64,000 nucleotides of DNA from contig NZ_CP014870.1 of assembly GCF_001661075.1 (NCBI RefSeq), positions 62,001-126,000 on the forward strand, written 5' to 3'. Position numbers and translations under genes: made by a program. Positions within the stretch are counted from its first letter, which is position 1; each line of letters opens with the position of its first letter. The notes below the pieces were generated by a model. The model did not search any database. It saw only the letters and a list, made by a program, of their open reading frames with translations, and was not told the origin of the DNA. This document shows positions 33,555 through 44,288 of this stretch, piece by piece. The DNA comes from Pseudomonas silesiensis. GTDB taxonomy: Bacteria > Pseudomonadota > Gammaproteobacteria > Pseudomonadales > Pseudomonadaceae.

Positions 33555-34999
33555 GCAGGGTTCCGGGTTTGGCTATTGCTGGATTAGGCCTGTTGCTGTC
33601 GGCCTGCCAGGTGGTCGGACCGGATTATCATCTGCCGGATGAAGCCGCCGTGCACCGTGAAGATCTGCAGGGCGAGTTGGCAGCGGACGGCAGAAATGTT
33701 GTCTCGGCGCCGGTGCCCCGCGATTGGTGGCGCCTGTATCAGGATCCACGCCTTGATCAGCTGGTGCAGCAGGCCATGGCGTCCAATACCGACTTGCGGG
33801 TGGCGGCGGCGAACCTGTCCCGGGCCCGCGCGCAGGTCGACGAAGCCCAGGCGGCCGGTGGCTGGAGCGGTGGCGTGAAACTGGGTGCCCAGCGCTTGCA
33901 GGAATCCGGCGAAGCGTTCTTGCTGCCGGAGAAAGTGCCGGTGGCCAACGTCGGCGACATCGGCATTACCACCTCGTATCAGTTCGACCTGTTCGGTACC
34001 TTGCAGCGCGGGATCGAAGCGGCCAAGGCCAATGCCGATGCAACCCAGGCGGCCGCGGATACGGCCCGCATCACCCTGGTGGCCGACGTCGTCCGGGCTT
34101 ACACCCAGGTCTGCGCGGCCAACGAAGAACAGGAAATCGCCCAGCACTCCCTCGACCTCCAGGCCCAGGGCACCACGCTGATCCAGCGTTTACGGGACGC
34201 CGGGCGTGGCGATGAAACCCAGGTCACCCGCTCGCAAACCCAATTCAAGTCGTTGCGCGCCGAGATGCCGCGCTATGAAGCGGCGCGCCAGGCTGGACTG
34301 TTCCGCTTGTCGATGCTGCTGGCTAAACCGGTCGACCAATTGCCGGCCGGCACCAGTCACTGCGCCGAATTGCCAAAGATTGCCCAATTGTTGCCGGTCG
34401 GCGACGGTGCAACCTTGCTCAAGCGCCGCCCCGACGTGCGGCAGGCCGAGCGCCGACTGGCTGCCGCGACGGCCGGCATCGGAATCGCCACCGGCGAGTT
34501 ATACCCGGACATCAGCATCGGCGCATCCGTCGGTACCGTCGGCATCCTGGAGAACCTTGGCAAACCGGCGACCAATCGCTGGGGCTTCGGCCCATTGCTG
34601 ACCTGGACCGTGCCATCCAACGGCTCCCGGGCGCGCATCCGTGAGGCTGAAGCGACGACCCAGGGCGCGCTGGCGCATTTCGACGGCGTGGTGCTCAATG
34701 CCATCCGCGAAACCCAGACCGGCCTGGCCCAGTACTCCGCCTTGCTGCAGCGCCGCGATGCCTTGGCGGATGCAGAGCAGTCGGCGCAACTGGCTGCGGA
34801 CCAGACCCATCGCTTCTTCACCGCCGGTCGCGCCTCGTTCCTGGCCGATCTGCAAGCTACGCGCACTTATACCGACGTACGGGCACAACTGGCCGCAGCC
34901 AACACCCAGGTTGCCGTGAGCCAGATCGATTTGTTCCTGGCGTTGGGCGGTGGCTGGGAAAGCGGACGAACGCAAGCCTCCAACCCCGGCAAACCCTGA
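33551..34999 (+). CDS. outer-membrane efflux lipoprotein, NodT/OprM family
   Basis: 482 residues. Signal peptide with lipobox LLSACQVVGPDY (Cys about residue 19). Two TolC-type repeats follow: DPRLDQLVQQAMASNTDLRVAAANL and later RPDVRQAERRLAAATAGIGIATGELYPDISIG (partial quotations DQLVQQAMASNTDLRVAA, RPDVRQAERRLAAATAGIG). It forms the trimeric exit duct of the tripartite pump. Last gene of the operon; an inverted repeat GATGAG/CTCATC lies 23 to 47 bases downstream. Confidence 0.92.
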   Translation: MSRVPGLAIAGLGLLLSACQVVGPDYHLPDEAAVHREDLQGELAADGRNVVSAPVPRDWWRLYQDPRLDQLVQQAMASNTDLRVAAANLSRARAQVDEAQAAGGWSGGVKLGAQRLQESGEAFLLPEKVPVANVGDIGITTSYQFDLFGTLQRGIEAAKANADATQAAADTARITLVADVVRAYTQVCAANEEQEIAQHSLDLQAQGTTLIQRLRDAGRGDETQVTRSQTQFKSLRAEMPRYEAARQAGLFRLSMLLAKPVDQLPAGTSHCAELPKIAQLLPVGDGATLLKRRPDVRQAERRLAAATAGIGIATGELYPDISIGASVGTVGILENLGKPATNRWGFGPLLTWTVPSNGSRARIREAEATTQGALAHFDGVVLNAIRETQTGLAQYSALLQRRDALADAEQSAQLAADQTHRFFTAGRASFLADLQATRTYTDVRAQLAAANTQVAVSQIDLFLALGGGWESGRTQASNPGKP

Positions 35000-35081
35000 G
35001 GCCGTTGCTATGCTTTGACTTGATGAGATCGCTCGGTGAGCTCATCGATCCAGGCACGCGTTGGTCATGGGGATACCAATA

Positions 35082-35717
35082 ATGAAAAACCCTTATGCTC
35101 CCGGCTTCTGGTGCGCTATTGCAGCTCTGGTGCTGCTCTCGGCCACTTATTTCTACGGCATCATGCTGGCCCACCAGATCGACACGGCACTGATTTTCCT
35201 CGACAGCGCCGCCGCGCTGATTGCCGTGATGGCTATCGTGGTGGTGGCTGTGGCGTCGGTCCAGGGGCAGCGCATCAAAAAAAGGCAATGCGAACGAGGC
35301 AAGACCCTGGTGCTGATATGGGACACCAAGGTGGCTTTGCGTCGCGTCGAAACGGTGTTTGACCGATATTTCTGGGGCAGCTACTGGCAACCCGGGCGCA
35401 CGTTCCAGGAGGTGATGGGCGAACTCACCGGCACACCGCTGGAAAAAAGCCTCGAAACGTTGAAAAAGCAATGCCTGGAGCTGGACAAGCAGATCGCCGA
35501 AGACGGGCGACACTGGCTCAATAACGCCCGTGAACTCTCCGATGTCGCCACCGCCATGGCCCGGGAACGCTATCAACTGGACTTCTGCGACCCGCGCGCG
35601 GAAGTGACGGGCGGGGCGGTGATCAATCGGGATTTTGAAGTGCTGGTTTATACCTGGACGGCTCGGCTCAAGAGCTTTGATCATCAGCTGGATGAGATTG
35701 AGGTTCAGTATTCCTGA
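35082..35717 (+). CDS. hypothetical membrane protein
   Basis: 211 residues if starting at ATG 35082 (GGGG 10 bases upstream); ATG 35067 would add five residues. Two N-terminal membrane helices (about 10-30 and 40-60, IAALVLLSATYFYGIML and AAALIAVMAIVVVAVASV) are followed by a soluble helical domain rich in charged residues (LEKSLETLKKQCLELDKQIAEDG in pieces LEKSLETLKKQ, LELDKQIAED). I do not recognise the family. Monocistronic, between the efflux operon and a REPIN. Confidence 0.7.
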   Translation: MKNPYAPGFWCAIAALVLLSATYFYGIMLAHQIDTALIFLDSAAALIAVMAIVVVAVASVQGQRIKKRQCERGKTLVLIWDTKVALRRVETVFDRYFWGSYWQPGRTFQEVMGELTGTPLEKSLETLKKQCLELDKQIAEDGRHWLNNARELSDVATAMARERYQLDFCDPRAEVTGGAVINRDFEVLVYTWTARLKSFDHQLDEIEVQYS

Positions 35718-35737
35718 ATGATGTTGCCTGTACCGAT

Positions 35738-35854
35738 GCCATCGCTGTAGGAGCGAGGCTTGCCCGCGAAGGCGTCAGTTCGGGCAACATCAATTCAAGT
35801 TTTGGCGAACATGAGATCGGCTTCGCGGGCAAGCCTCGCTCCTTCAGCGATGGC
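35738..35854. repeat. REPIN (inverted pair of REP elements)
   Basis: Left copy GCCATCGCTGTAGGAGCGAG plus GCTTGCCCGCGAAG and right copy, its reverse complement with one mismatch, about 50 bases apart. The pair would fold into one long hairpin. It occupies most of the gene-free stretch 35718-36044; the rest (35855-36044) shows nothing recognisable beyond the leader of the next gene. Confidence 0.88.
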
Positions 35855-36044
35855 GATCTCATGACCGCCGAAACTCTCACCCCCCACGCGCGGTCCATAG
35901 ACACTCTTTAACCTTTAAACATTGGGTCGCCCGGTGCGCCTGATGCTAATCTGCATTCCACTTTTCAGCGGAGTCGAGCCGTAACCCGTCAGGGTTCAGG
36001 GAAGACGACCACACCTTCAACAACGGACATTGACTGGGTCATTC

Positions 36045-37550
36045 ATGAATAAATCAGCAGGCGTGCTTCTGGGAATTGTCGTCGCCATCGGTGTCATCAG
36101 TGCCGGCGGTGCCTGGTACACCGGTACCAAGCTCGAAGGCGTGCTCAACACCTCGATCGCCGACGCCAACAAGGAATTGCAGGCCGCGCTGGTGGGTTCC
36201 AACGGCACGGCGTCCCTGGAGCTGGTGTCGCTGGAGCGCAATGTATTCAGCAGCACCGCGCACTATCGCCTCAAGGGCGAAGGCGAGACGTTCGGCGAAG
36301 CACCGGTAGAACTGCTGTTCGTCGATCACATCGAGCATGGTCCGCTGCCGTTTTCGCGCCTGGTGTCGCTCAAGTGGCTGCCGGTCATGGCCACCAGTCA
36401 CTACGAGCTGGAAAGAACCCCGACCACCGAAAAATGGTTTATTGCCGCCAAAGACAAGTCCCCGGCCACGGGCATCGTCAACATCGGCTACGACAATTCC
36501 ACCAATGGCACCCTGCAACTGGTGCCGCTGGACGTGGCCCTGGATGACAAATCCAACCTGAAGTTTTCCGGCCTCAATCTCGACCTCGCTGCCAGCGCCC
36601 AGGCGCAGAAGGTCAAGGCCAACGGCTACATGGACAGCCTGACGCTGACTACAGTGGCGCAAGACCAGACGCCAGTGAAGGTTGAACTGAACGGCCTGAC
36701 GTTGGCCAGCAACCTGCAAAAGAGCACCTACGGCTACTATTTCGGCGAGAACACCCTTGAGCTGACCGACAGCAAAACCACCTTCGGTGCCAGGCAGTCG
36801 ATACTGGGTTTCAAGAAATTTGAAATGAAGAACAAGACCGAGGAAACGGGCACCAGCGCTTCAGGGCGGGCCGATTACAAGGTTGGCGAGGTGTCCTTCA
36901 ACGGCAAGACTGTCGGCTCTGCGCAGATGGCCATGAGCCTGAAGAACCTCGACATTCCGGCGACCTTGTCGCTGGTGCAGATTTACCAGACCAAACTGCA
37001 ACCGTACGAGAAAGCCGCCGCCGAGGCCGCTGCCGCCGGCGAACCCGTGCCAGAGCTGGTCCTGACCCCGGCCGAAGAGGCCCAGGTCAAAGCCGGCCTG
37101 GAGAAATTGCTGGCCGCCGGCCCTCAGGTTGCTCTGGAGAATCTGTCGTTCCACACCACCAACGGTGAAAGCCGCGCCAATCTGGTGCTCGACCTGACCA
37201 AACCCAAATCCATGGACTTGCCACCGGATCAATTGACCCGGCAACTGATCGCCCTGCTGGACTTCAATCTGCAGGTGTCCAAGCCGATGCTCGTTGATTT
37301 GCTTAGCGTCCAGGGGCAAATCGACGGTCAGACCGACGCCAAGCTGATTGCCGACCAGGCCACCGCTACCGCCGACATGTTTGGCAGCATGGCGGTCGGT
37401 AGCCAGCTCGCAAAACTCGAAGGCAGTAGCATCGTCACCAAACTGCACTACGCTAACAATCAGGTGGAGTTCAACGGCCAGAAAATGACGGTCGAAGAAT
37501 TTGCCGGCTTCGTGATGAGCAAGCTTGGGGGGGCTGGAAACATCCAGTAA
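36045..37550 (+). CDS. YdgA-like DUF945 family protein
   Basis: 501 residues starting MNKSAGVLLG at ATG 36045. One N-terminal membrane anchor (about 6-26) and a large periplasmic beta-rich body. Motifs LVSLERNVFSSTAHYRL, PVELLFVDHIEHGPLPF and the C-terminal VEFNGQKMTVEEFAGFVM match YdgA/DUF945 proteins, which resemble AsmA-type envelope proteins; function is uncertain. An Ala/Glu-rich linker (EKAAAEAAAAGEPVPE) interrupts the body near residue 325. Monocistronic, followed by a terminator. Confidence 0.85.
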   Translation: MNKSAGVLLGIVVAIGVISAGGAWYTGTKLEGVLNTSIADANKELQAALVGSNGTASLELVSLERNVFSSTAHYRLKGEGETFGEAPVELLFVDHIEHGPLPFSRLVSLKWLPVMATSHYELERTPTTEKWFIAAKDKSPATGIVNIGYDNSTNGTLQLVPLDVALDDKSNLKFSGLNLDLAASAQAQKVKANGYMDSLTLTTVAQDQTPVKVELNGLTLASNLQKSTYGYYFGENTLELTDSKTTFGARQSILGFKKFEMKNKTEETGTSASGRADYKVGEVSFNGKTVGSAQMAMSLKNLDIPATLSLVQIYQTKLQPYEKAAAEAAAAGEPVPELVLTPAEEAQVKAGLEKLLAAGPQVALENLSFHTTNGESRANLVLDLTKPKSMDLPPDQLTRQLIALLDFNLQVSKPMLVDLLSVQGQIDGQTDAKLIADQATATADMFGSMAVGSQLAKLEGSSIVTKLHYANNQVEFNGQKMTVEEFAGFVMSKLGGAGNIQ

Positions 37551-37570
37551 AACCGGGGCTTACACACCGC

Positions 37571-37608
37571 ACGCCCGGCCTCTGCTCCAAGCAGATGTCG
37601 GGCGTTTT
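37571..37608 (+). terminator. probable rho-independent terminator after DUF945 gene
   Basis: Stem ACGCCCG ... CGGGCGT with inner arms TCTGCT/AGCAGA and a short loop, followed by TTTT. The T-run is short, so termination may be partial. The remaining 37609-37810 upstream of pgaA holds no gene and probably the pga promoter. Confidence 0.65.
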
Positions 37609-37810
37609 GCTGTCTGGTATTTAAGACGGGACGATGGCCGATGCCTGCAGTTTCACGAATCTGAACAAATATTGTGTTCCCAATTACCCAGCGAGCTCGC
37701 ATGCAAGACTGCCCTCAATAAAGTTTGGCTGGGTCACCTGGACCAGCTTTCCGATACGAAAGGGCAAAAAGGGCGTTGCGGCCCGGCTGGCCATGTAAGG
37801 ATGCTGACGA

Positions 37811-40291
37811 ATGCCGAGTATTGTTGCCCCTTTTGTTCAACGTGGTATGCGACCGCTGTTTCGCGTCGCGTTGTGCAGCCAGTTGATCTGGCCGATGTTA
37901 GCGTTTGCCTATACCCCTTACGACGAAATGGTGCTTGATGCCCGAGCCGGTCACTACACGCCCGCGTTAACCGCGTTGCGTCAGGTGCCGCCGGGCCAAG
38001 CCACCACCAGTCAGATCAGCGACCACTTGCAGATCGCCAGTTGGGCCGGCCTGGACGCCGAAGTGATCAAGGTCTATGAAACCCAGGGACGCGCCCTGGA
38101 TCTGCCCATTGCGGCCTTGACCGCGACTGCACGGGCTTACCGCAACCAGAAGCGGTGGGACGATGCGAGCCGGGTCTACAACAAAGCCCTGGCCATCGAA
38201 CCGGACAACCAGGAGTTGAAACTGGGACTGGCATTGACCCAGGCCGACTCCAGCAAGCCCGACCAAGCGGTGACGAGTGCCAGAGCGCTGGTGGCGGCTC
38301 AACCCAATGACGTCTCCCGTCGGATGGCCCTGGGCTACGCCTTGAATCGTGCCGGCAAACAATACGATTCGCTGTTCGAATACGATCAGGCCTTTGTCCG
38401 TTCCGGTAACGATCCACAAGTCGCCAGGGAGTATGTGGGGGCGATGCAACGTGCTCACCTGCCGGAACCGGCCTTGCGCCTGGCCCGCCAGCGGCCGGGT
38501 TTGATCGATCCGGTCACGATACGTCACCTCGAAGGTGACTTGGCCGCAGAACGTGTGCGGCTGGCTGAAATGCCTACCCGCAGCGAATCGGAGCGTTATG
38601 TGATCGCTGATCGGGCCCTGGCCGATTACGACAAATTGATTTCCACCTGGTCTTCGGATCCCCAGGCTCACGATGACGTCATCCGCTGGCGTATTGACCG
38701 CATGGGTGCCCTCAAGGCCCGTTCGCGCACCGCCGAGGTCATCAGCGAACACCACAAGCTGCAGGCCGAAGGTGTGGAAGTGCCGACCTACGCCCAGCGT
38801 TGGGTCGCTGCGTCCTACCTGGACCAGCGCGAACCGGAAATCGCCACCGACATGTATCGCGAGATCCTGCTCAAGCCGGATGCCGACCCTTCCAACCGTT
38901 TGCTGGACACCACCGCGCTTTACTACGCCTTGCTCGAAAGTGGCGAAGCCGCCGAGGCGCGTACAGTCGCCGAGGAGCTGGCCAAAACCCAGAAACCACG
39001 GGTCGAGCTCAAGGGCTTGCCTGGAGGTAACCCCAACGACGAATGGATGGACGCGCAGCAACTCGCGGCCCAGGCCGGGACCTACAGTTCCGATCTGCCC
39101 CATGGCGAGGAGCGTCTGCAGGCCTTGGTCGAACAGGCGCCGGGCAACGTGAGCTTGCGTGTGGCTCAGGCCGACCTGTACCTGGCGCGGGGCTGGCCGC
39201 GGCTTGCCGAGAGCAAGCTCAAGGAAGCCGAGGCCATGGCTCCGCGAGACGTCAACCTGGAAATCGCCCAGGGCCACACCGCCACGGATCTGCAGGAATG
39301 GCGCCAGGTGGATGCCCTGACCGACGACGTGGTCGCGCGTTCCCCCGACAATCGTCAGGTCCAGCGCCTGCAACGTCAGCGCGAAGTCCATGACATGTTC
39401 GAGCTGCGTGTAGAAGCGTTCGGCGGCAAGACTTATGGCGGCGATGACGACAACGTCGGCGCGGTCAACGGCAGTAAAGATTTCGGCATCGAAACCGTCC
39501 TGTACAGCCCGCCCATCGGTGAAGACTGGCGTGTGTTCGCCGGCGCCGGTTATGCCGAAGGCGACTTCCAGGAAGGCACCGGTACCCATGACTTCCAGCG
39601 CGTCGGGCTCGAACGCCGGACCCGCGACTTGACCCTGGAGGCGGAAATCTCCAACCACTCCTATGGCTTCGGTTCCAAACAGGGCGCGCGTCTGGCGTTC
39701 GCCCATGACATCAACGATTACTGGCAGTACGGCGCCAGCCTGGAATACTTCGCCGCGGCGACGCCGTTGCGGGCCTTGAACAGCGACATCACGGCCAATG
39801 GCGGCAGCGGTTTCATTCGCTGGCGGGCCAATGAAAGTCGCGAGTGGAAATTCGCGCTCAGCCCGTCTCACTTCAGCGACGGCAACGACCGCGTCGAAGC
39901 CTTGCTCACCGGCCGCGAAGGCATCTACACCGCACCGAATGTGCAAGTCGACCTGGGATTGGAAGTCGGCGCCAGCCACAACTCCTTGTCTGAAGACGTA
40001 CCGTATTACAATCCAAAGTCCGATCTCAGCGTCCTGCCGATGGTCAGCGTCAACCACATGCTCTACCAGCGCTATGAAACCCGCTGGAGTCAGCAGTTCC
40101 AGGCCGGCGCAGGTACTTACACCCAGAAATATCATTCCACCGGAGGCATGGCGCTGTTGGGCTATGGCCAGCGTTACAGCTGGAACGACGTGGTGGAGGT
40201 CGGCGGTATGTTAAGCGCAATCAACCGGCCATATGACGGAGAGCGGGAAACCGATCTGCGTCTGATGGTCGATCTTACTTTCCGCTTCTAG
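37811..40291 (+). CDS. pgaA: PNAG outer-membrane exporter PgaA
   Basis: 826 residues (E. coli PgaA 807). Signal region around QLIWPMLAFAYTP, then TPR helices in the periplasmic half (about 40-520; e.g. KRWDDASRVYNKALAIEPDN as WDDASRVYNKALAI) and a 16-strand outer-membrane barrel in the C-terminal third ending LRLMVDLTFRF. The TPR part binds PgaB and guides partly deacetylated poly-N-acetylglucosamine to the pore. ATG 37811 follows GTAAGGATG. First gene of pgaABCD, 12 bases before pgaB. Confidence 0.95.
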   Translation: MPSIVAPFVQRGMRPLFRVALCSQLIWPMLAFAYTPYDEMVLDARAGHYTPALTALRQVPPGQATTSQISDHLQIASWAGLDAEVIKVYETQGRALDLPIAALTATARAYRNQKRWDDASRVYNKALAIEPDNQELKLGLALTQADSSKPDQAVTSARALVAAQPNDVSRRMALGYALNRAGKQYDSLFEYDQAFVRSGNDPQVAREYVGAMQRAHLPEPALRLARQRPGLIDPVTIRHLEGDLAAERVRLAEMPTRSESERYVIADRALADYDKLISTWSSDPQAHDDVIRWRIDRMGALKARSRTAEVISEHHKLQAEGVEVPTYAQRWVAASYLDQREPEIATDMYREILLKPDADPSNRLLDTTALYYALLESGEAAEARTVAEELAKTQKPRVELKGLPGGNPNDEWMDAQQLAAQAGTYSSDLPHGEERLQALVEQAPGNVSLRVAQADLYLARGWPRLAESKLKEAEAMAPRDVNLEIAQGHTATDLQEWRQVDALTDDVVARSPDNRQVQRLQRQREVHDMFELRVEAFGGKTYGGDDDNVGAVNGSKDFGIETVLYSPPIGEDWRVFAGAGYAEGDFQEGTGTHDFQRVGLERRTRDLTLEAEISNHSYGFGSKQGARLAFAHDINDYWQYGASLEYFAAATPLRALNSDITANGGSGFIRWRANESREWKFALSPSHFSDGNDRVEALLTGREGIYTAPNVQVDLGLEVGASHNSLSEDVPYYNPKSDLSVLPMVSVNHMLYQRYETRWSQQFQAGAGTYTQKYHSTGGMALLGYGQRYSWNDVVEVGGMLSAINRPYDGERETDLRLMVDLTFRF

Positions 40292-40303
40292 AGGGGTTTG
40301 AAA

Positions 40304-42304
40304 ATGGCCTTGATGTCGCGTTTCTTCCTCCTGCTGGGAGTGCTGATGATCAGCGCATGCGCCCAGCAAGCTCCGGCGTTTGCGCCGCCGACCGAAAGGC
40401 CGGGGGTGGCCAACGAAGCCCCGTGGCCGAAAAATCATGTACTGGGCATCGCCTATCACGATGTCGATGACAAGGACCCGGACCAGGCGGTGGTGGCCGT
40501 GCGCACCGAACGCCTGATCGAGCAGCTGGCCTGGTTGCGGGAGAACGGCTACCAGCCGGTCTCCGTCGACCAGGTCCTGTCGGCACGCAAAAAAGGAGGC
40601 CCAGACCTGCCTCCCAAAGCGGTCATGCTCAGTTTCGACGACGGTTATTCGAGTTTCTATACCCGGGTGATGCCGGTGCTGCGCGCCTATAAATGGCCTG
40701 CATTGCTGGCGCCGGTCGGCACCTGGGTCGACACCCCGCTGGACAAACCGGTGGATTTCGCCGGCACGCCGCGCAAGCGCTCGGAATTCCTGACTTGGGA
40801 TCAGGTAAGGGAGGTTTCCCAGTCCGGACTGGTGGAAATCGCTGCGCACACCGATGCCAATCACAAGGGCATCCTGGCTAACCCCCAGGGCAACCTGGAG
40901 CCGGCCGCCACGACCCGGCGTTACGATCCAGTCGCCAAACGCTATGAAACCGAAGCCGAGTTCCAGGCCCGTCAACGCGTGGATATCTTGGCGATCTCGG
41001 AGAAGATCCGCAAAGTTACGGGTAAAAAGCCGCGAGTCTGGGTCTGGCCGTACGGCGCGGCGAGCGGCACCACGCTGCAAATCGTCGATGATCAGGACTA
41101 TGAGATGGCCTTGACCCTGGAAGACGGGCTCGACACTCTGGATACCCTGATGAACAGCCCGCGCTACCTTGTTTCTGCTGACCCGGAAGGTGCGCGCTTC
41201 GCCAACAGCGTCGTCTCGGTGCAGTCGTTGAACGCAATGCGCGTCGTGCACGTAGACCTGGATAACGTTTACGACCCGGACCCGGCCCAGCAGGAAAGAA
41301 ACCTGGGTAAACTGATCCAGCGCATGTCCGACATGGGCGCCAACACGGTGTTCCTGCAAGCCTTCGCCGATCCGAAGGGTGATGGCCTGGTGCGTTCGCT
41401 GTACTTCCCCAACCGTCACCTGCCGATGGCCGCCGACATATTTGACCGCGTGGCCTGGCAGTTGCGAACCCGTGCCCATGTCAAAGTTTACGCCTGGATG
41501 CCAGTGCTGAGCTTTGCCCTGGATTCGAAGCTGCCGCGAGTGACGCGCTGGGACCCGGAAACCGGCACGACGGCGGTCGATCCGAACCAGTACAAACGCT
41601 TGTCGCCTTTCGATCCGAACGTACGGCGCATCATTGGTGAAATCTACGAAGACCTGGCGCGCATGTCATCGGTGCACGGCATTCTGTTTCACGACGATGC
41701 ATTGCTGTCGGACTTCGAAGACGCAGGCCCCGACGCCCTCAAGGTCTACGCCGCCAACGGTCTGCCCGGCTCGATTACCGCGCTGCGCGCCGATCCTGCC
41801 GTGCTGCAGCGCTGGACGCGTTTCAAGAGCCGCTACCTGATCGATTTCACCAAGGAGCTGACCGCCAAGGTCCGCGCCGTTCGTGGCCCACAGCTGACTA
41901 CGGCGCGCAACATTTTCGCCGAGCCGATGCTCAATCCCGAGAGTGAAACCTGGTACGCACAGAATCTGGATGACTTCCTCGGCACTTACGACTGGACGGC
42001 GCCAATGGCCATGCCGTTGATGGAAAAACAGTCTTATGAAGACTCCGCAGCCTGGCTCGAGAAACTGGTCGCCACGGTCAAGGCTCGCCCCGGCGCGCTC
42101 GATCGCACCGTGTTCGAACTGCAGGCGCGGGACTGGACGAAACAGGACCAGGCCGACATCGAAGGCGAACAATTGGCCGAGTGGATGCGAGTTCTGCAGC
42201 GTCAGGGCGTGACCAGTTTTGGCTACTACCCCGACAACTTCCTCGACAACCTGCCCGACCTGAAATCCGTGCGGCCGGCCCTCTCCAACAAGTGGAATCC
42301 ATAA
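40304..42304 (+). CDS. pgaB: PNAG N-deacetylase lipoprotein PgaB
   Basis: 666 residues from ATG 40304, which has GAGGGG seven bases upstream (a TTG two codons earlier is rejected). Lipobox LMISACAQQ with Cys near residue 19. N-terminal polysaccharide-deacetylase domain: YHDVDD and SFDDGY (metal Asp residues), [10 protein letters not shown] (metal His residues), WPYGAASG. C-terminal half is the TIM-barrel glycoside-hydrolase-like domain ([35 protein letters not shown]) that binds or cleaves the polymer. Length equals the E. coli protein. Confidence 0.95.
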   Translation: MALMSRFFLLLGVLMISACAQQAPAFAPPTERPGVANEAPWPKNHVLGIAYHDVDDKDPDQAVVAVRTERLIEQLAWLRENGYQPVSVDQVLSARKKGGPDLPPKAVMLSFDDGYSSFYTRVMPVLRAYKWPALLAPVGTWVDTPLDKPVDFAGTPRKRSEFLTWDQVREVSQSGLVEIAAHTDANHKGILANPQGNLEPAATTRRYDPVAKRYETEAEFQARQRVDILAISEKIRKVTGKKPRVWVWPYGAASGTTLQIVDDQDYEMALTLEDGLDTLDTLMNSPRYLVSADPEGARFANSVVSVQSLNAMRVVHVDLDNVYDPDPAQQERNLGKLIQRMSDMGANTVFLQAFADPKGDGLVRSLYFPNRHLPMAADIFDRVAWQLRTRAHVKVYAWMPVLSFALDSKLPRVTRWDPETGTTAVDPNQYKRLSPFDPNVRRIIGEIYEDLARMSSVHGILFHDDALLSDFEDAGPDALKVYAANGLPGSITALRADPAVLQRWTRFKSRYLIDFTKELTAKVRAVRGPQLTTARNIFAEPMLNPESETWYAQNLDDFLGTYDWTAPMAMPLMEKQSYEDSAAWLEKLVATVKARPGALDRTVFELQARDWTKQDQADIEGEQLAEWMRVLQRQGVTSFGYYPDNFLDNLPDLKSVRPALSNKWNP

Positions 42305-42305
42305 C

Positions 42306-43661
42306 ATGCTGGATAGACTTCTGGCTCTACTCGTTCTGGCGATCGTCCTCGGGATTCCCCTTGGACTGATCTTTCTACTCACTGGCCAGTTTCTGATGGA
42401 CTTCGTGTTCTTCTATCCGCTGTTCATGTCAGGACTGTGGATCGCCGGGGGACTCTATTTCTGGCTACATTGGGAGCGGCACTGGCCGTGGAACGAAGAC
42501 ACCTTGCCGCCACCGTTGGCTGGCGAGCCGCTGATTTCGATCCTCATCCCTTGCTTCAACGAAGGCGACAACGTCAGGGAAACCATCCATGCGGCGTTGT
42601 CCCAGCAGTATCCGAACATCGAGGTCATCGCCATCAACGATGGCTCGAAGGACGACACCGGTGCCATCCTCGACGCCTTGGCCGTGCAAGATCCGCGTTT
42701 GCGGGTGCTGCACCTGGCGGAGAACCAGGGCAAGGCTGTAGCCCTGCGCATGGGCGCCATTGCAGCGCGTAGCGAGTACCTGGTGTGCATCGACGGTGAT
42801 GCGCTGCTGGCACCTCATACCGCGGCTTATCTGGTCGCGCCGTTGCTCGAAAACCCGCGCCTCGGCGCAGTGACCGGCAACCCGCGGATCCGTACCCGTT
42901 CGACCCTGGTCGGCCGGGTGCAGGTTGGCGAGTTCTCCTCGATCATCGGTCTGATCAAACGTACCCAGCGCGTCTTCGGGCGGATCTTTACCGTCTCCGG
43001 CGTGGTCGTCGCTTTCCGTCGCACGGCCCTGCACCGGGTCGGCTACTGGAGCACGGACATGATCACCGAAGACATCGATATCAGCTGGAAGCTGCAACTG
43101 GATCACTGGAGCATTTTCTACGAGCCCCGTGCACTGTGCTGGATCCTGATGCCGGAAACCCTGGGTGGCCTGTGGAAACAGCGTCTGCGTTGGGCCCAGG
43201 GCGGTGCAGAAGTGCTGTTCAAGAACATTCGTGGCATCTGGCAGTACCGTCATCGTTATCTCTGGCCGTTGCTGTTCGAATACTGCCTGTCCACCGGCTG
43301 GGCGTTCACCTTCCTGCTGTCGATAATTCTATGGCTGGTGGGTCTGTATATCGCGTTGCCGGAAGTCATCTCGGTGCCCCGTATGTGGCCACCGGCGTTT
43401 ACCGGCTTGCTGCTGGCAGTGGTCTGCCTGGCGCAGTTCGGGGTCAGCCTGCTGATCGATCGCCGCTACGAAAAAGGTTTGGGCAAGACGATGTTCTGGG
43501 TGATCTGGTACCCGCTGGTGTTCTGGTTGGTCAGTCTGCTCACCACACTGGTCAGTTTTCCCAAAGTGCTGTTCCGTTTACGTCAGAAACGTGCGCGCTG
43601 GGTCAGTCCAGATCGCGGCATTCGGCCGCCAGGTGCCGATGAAGAGGAGATCGCCAAATGA
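42306..43661 (+). CDS. pgaC: PNAG synthase PgaC (GT2)
   Basis: 451 residues. N-terminal membrane helices, GT2 domain starting [14 protein letters not shown], substrate Asp residues in AINDGSKDD and CIDGDALL, catalytic [10 protein letters not shown], and QRLRWAQGG (Q-x-x-R-W), then C-terminal helices. It polymerises UDP-GlcNAc in the inner membrane and, with PgaD, is activated by c-di-GMP. It starts 1 base after pgaB and overlaps pgaD by 4 bases. Confidence 0.95.
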   Translation: MLDRLLALLVLAIVLGIPLGLIFLLTGQFLMDFVFFYPLFMSGLWIAGGLYFWLHWERHWPWNEDTLPPPLAGEPLISILIPCFNEGDNVRETIHAALSQQYPNIEVIAINDGSKDDTGAILDALAVQDPRLRVLHLAENQGKAVALRMGAIAARSEYLVCIDGDALLAPHTAAYLVAPLLENPRLGAVTGNPRIRTRSTLVGRVQVGEFSSIIGLIKRTQRVFGRIFTVSGVVVAFRRTALHRVGYWSTDMITEDIDISWKLQLDHWSIFYEPRALCWILMPETLGGLWKQRLRWAQGGAEVLFKNIRGIWQYRHRYLWPLLFEYCLSTGWAFTFLLSIILWLVGLYIALPEVISVPRMWPPAFTGLLLAVVCLAQFGVSLLIDRRYEKGLGKTMFWVIWYPLVFWLVSLLTTLVSFPKVLFRLRQKRARWVSPDRGIRPPGADEEEIAK

Positions 43662-44182
43662 AAATCATCACAACCCGGCAGCGGCCAGTGCTTATCGTGG
43701 TCGATACCTTGTTCACCGTCCTGGCCTGGGCCGGATTCCTGTATTTATTGTTCTTGGGGATCTGGCCATTGATCGGACCCCACGAAGGTGCCCGATTCAG
43801 CGGTCCAGCGTTCGACGCCCTTGGCACCCTGCAGGTTTATTTATGGGTGGCGGTATTCAACGCCTTGGTGCTGATCGGTTGGGCACGTTATCAACAACGT
43901 AAAAGCAAAAGCTTCGCCCAGCGTCGTATGCCGGCCCCGGTCATCGACGATCAGGCGTTGAGCAAAAGCTTCAAGCTGACCCGCGAACGGCTGCACAAAC
44001 TGCGCAGCCCGGGTTCGATGACCATTCACAATGATCACGATGGCGACATCTCCCACGTGGTGAGCCACTTCTTCACGATCGATCCCCGGCAGCCGCTCTC
44101 GCTGCATCCTCTGGAGAATCCAAAAGTGGTCCGTCGTCCGACCGACGATGACGAAGGCAAAGAGCCGGTGAACCGCGCCTGA
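43658..44182 (+). CDS. pgaD: PNAG synthase accessory subunit PgaD
   Basis: 174 residues. Two membrane helices (about 12-40 and 60-85; [20 protein letters not shown] in the first) and a cytoplasmic tail, with [13 protein letters not shown] at the start as in other PgaD proteins. PgaC and PgaD together form the c-di-GMP receptor. The tail (about 90-174) is longer than I expect for E. coli PgaD (137 residues) and is highly charged. ATGA overlap with pgaC. Confidence 0.9.
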   Translation: MKIITTRQRPVLIVVDTLFTVLAWAGFLYLLFLGIWPLIGPHEGARFSGPAFDALGTLQVYLWVAVFNALVLIGWARYQQRKSKSFAQRRMPAPVIDDQALSKSFKLTRERLHKLRSPGSMTIHNDHDGDISHVVSHFFTIDPRQPLSLHPLENPKVVRRPTDDDEGKEPVNRA

Positions 44183-44203
44183 GCCTGACATGTTCGGCCC
44201 GGG

Positions 44204-44266
44204 TAGGAGCTGCTGCGCGCTGCGATCTCAAGATCAAAGACTGAAGATCGCAGCCCGCGGCAGCTC
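44204..44266. repeat. second-class REP hairpin, possible terminator between convergent genes
   Basis: TAGGAGCTGC and TGCGATCT on the left pair with AGATCGCA and GCAGCTC on the right, forming a long interrupted hairpin. This is the other common Pseudomonas repeat type (GGAGCTGC...TGCGATC). It separates convergent pgaD and the Rieske reductase gene, and could act as a bidirectional transcription brake, though no T-run follows. Confidence 0.6.
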
Positions 44267-44288
44267 ACCGGTTATGTGAAGCAGATGG

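Noticed and set aside
37967..40135. 722-codon minus-strand frame opposite pgaA
   Set aside because: Shadow of the pgaA reading frame; no start signal or recognisable protein pattern.
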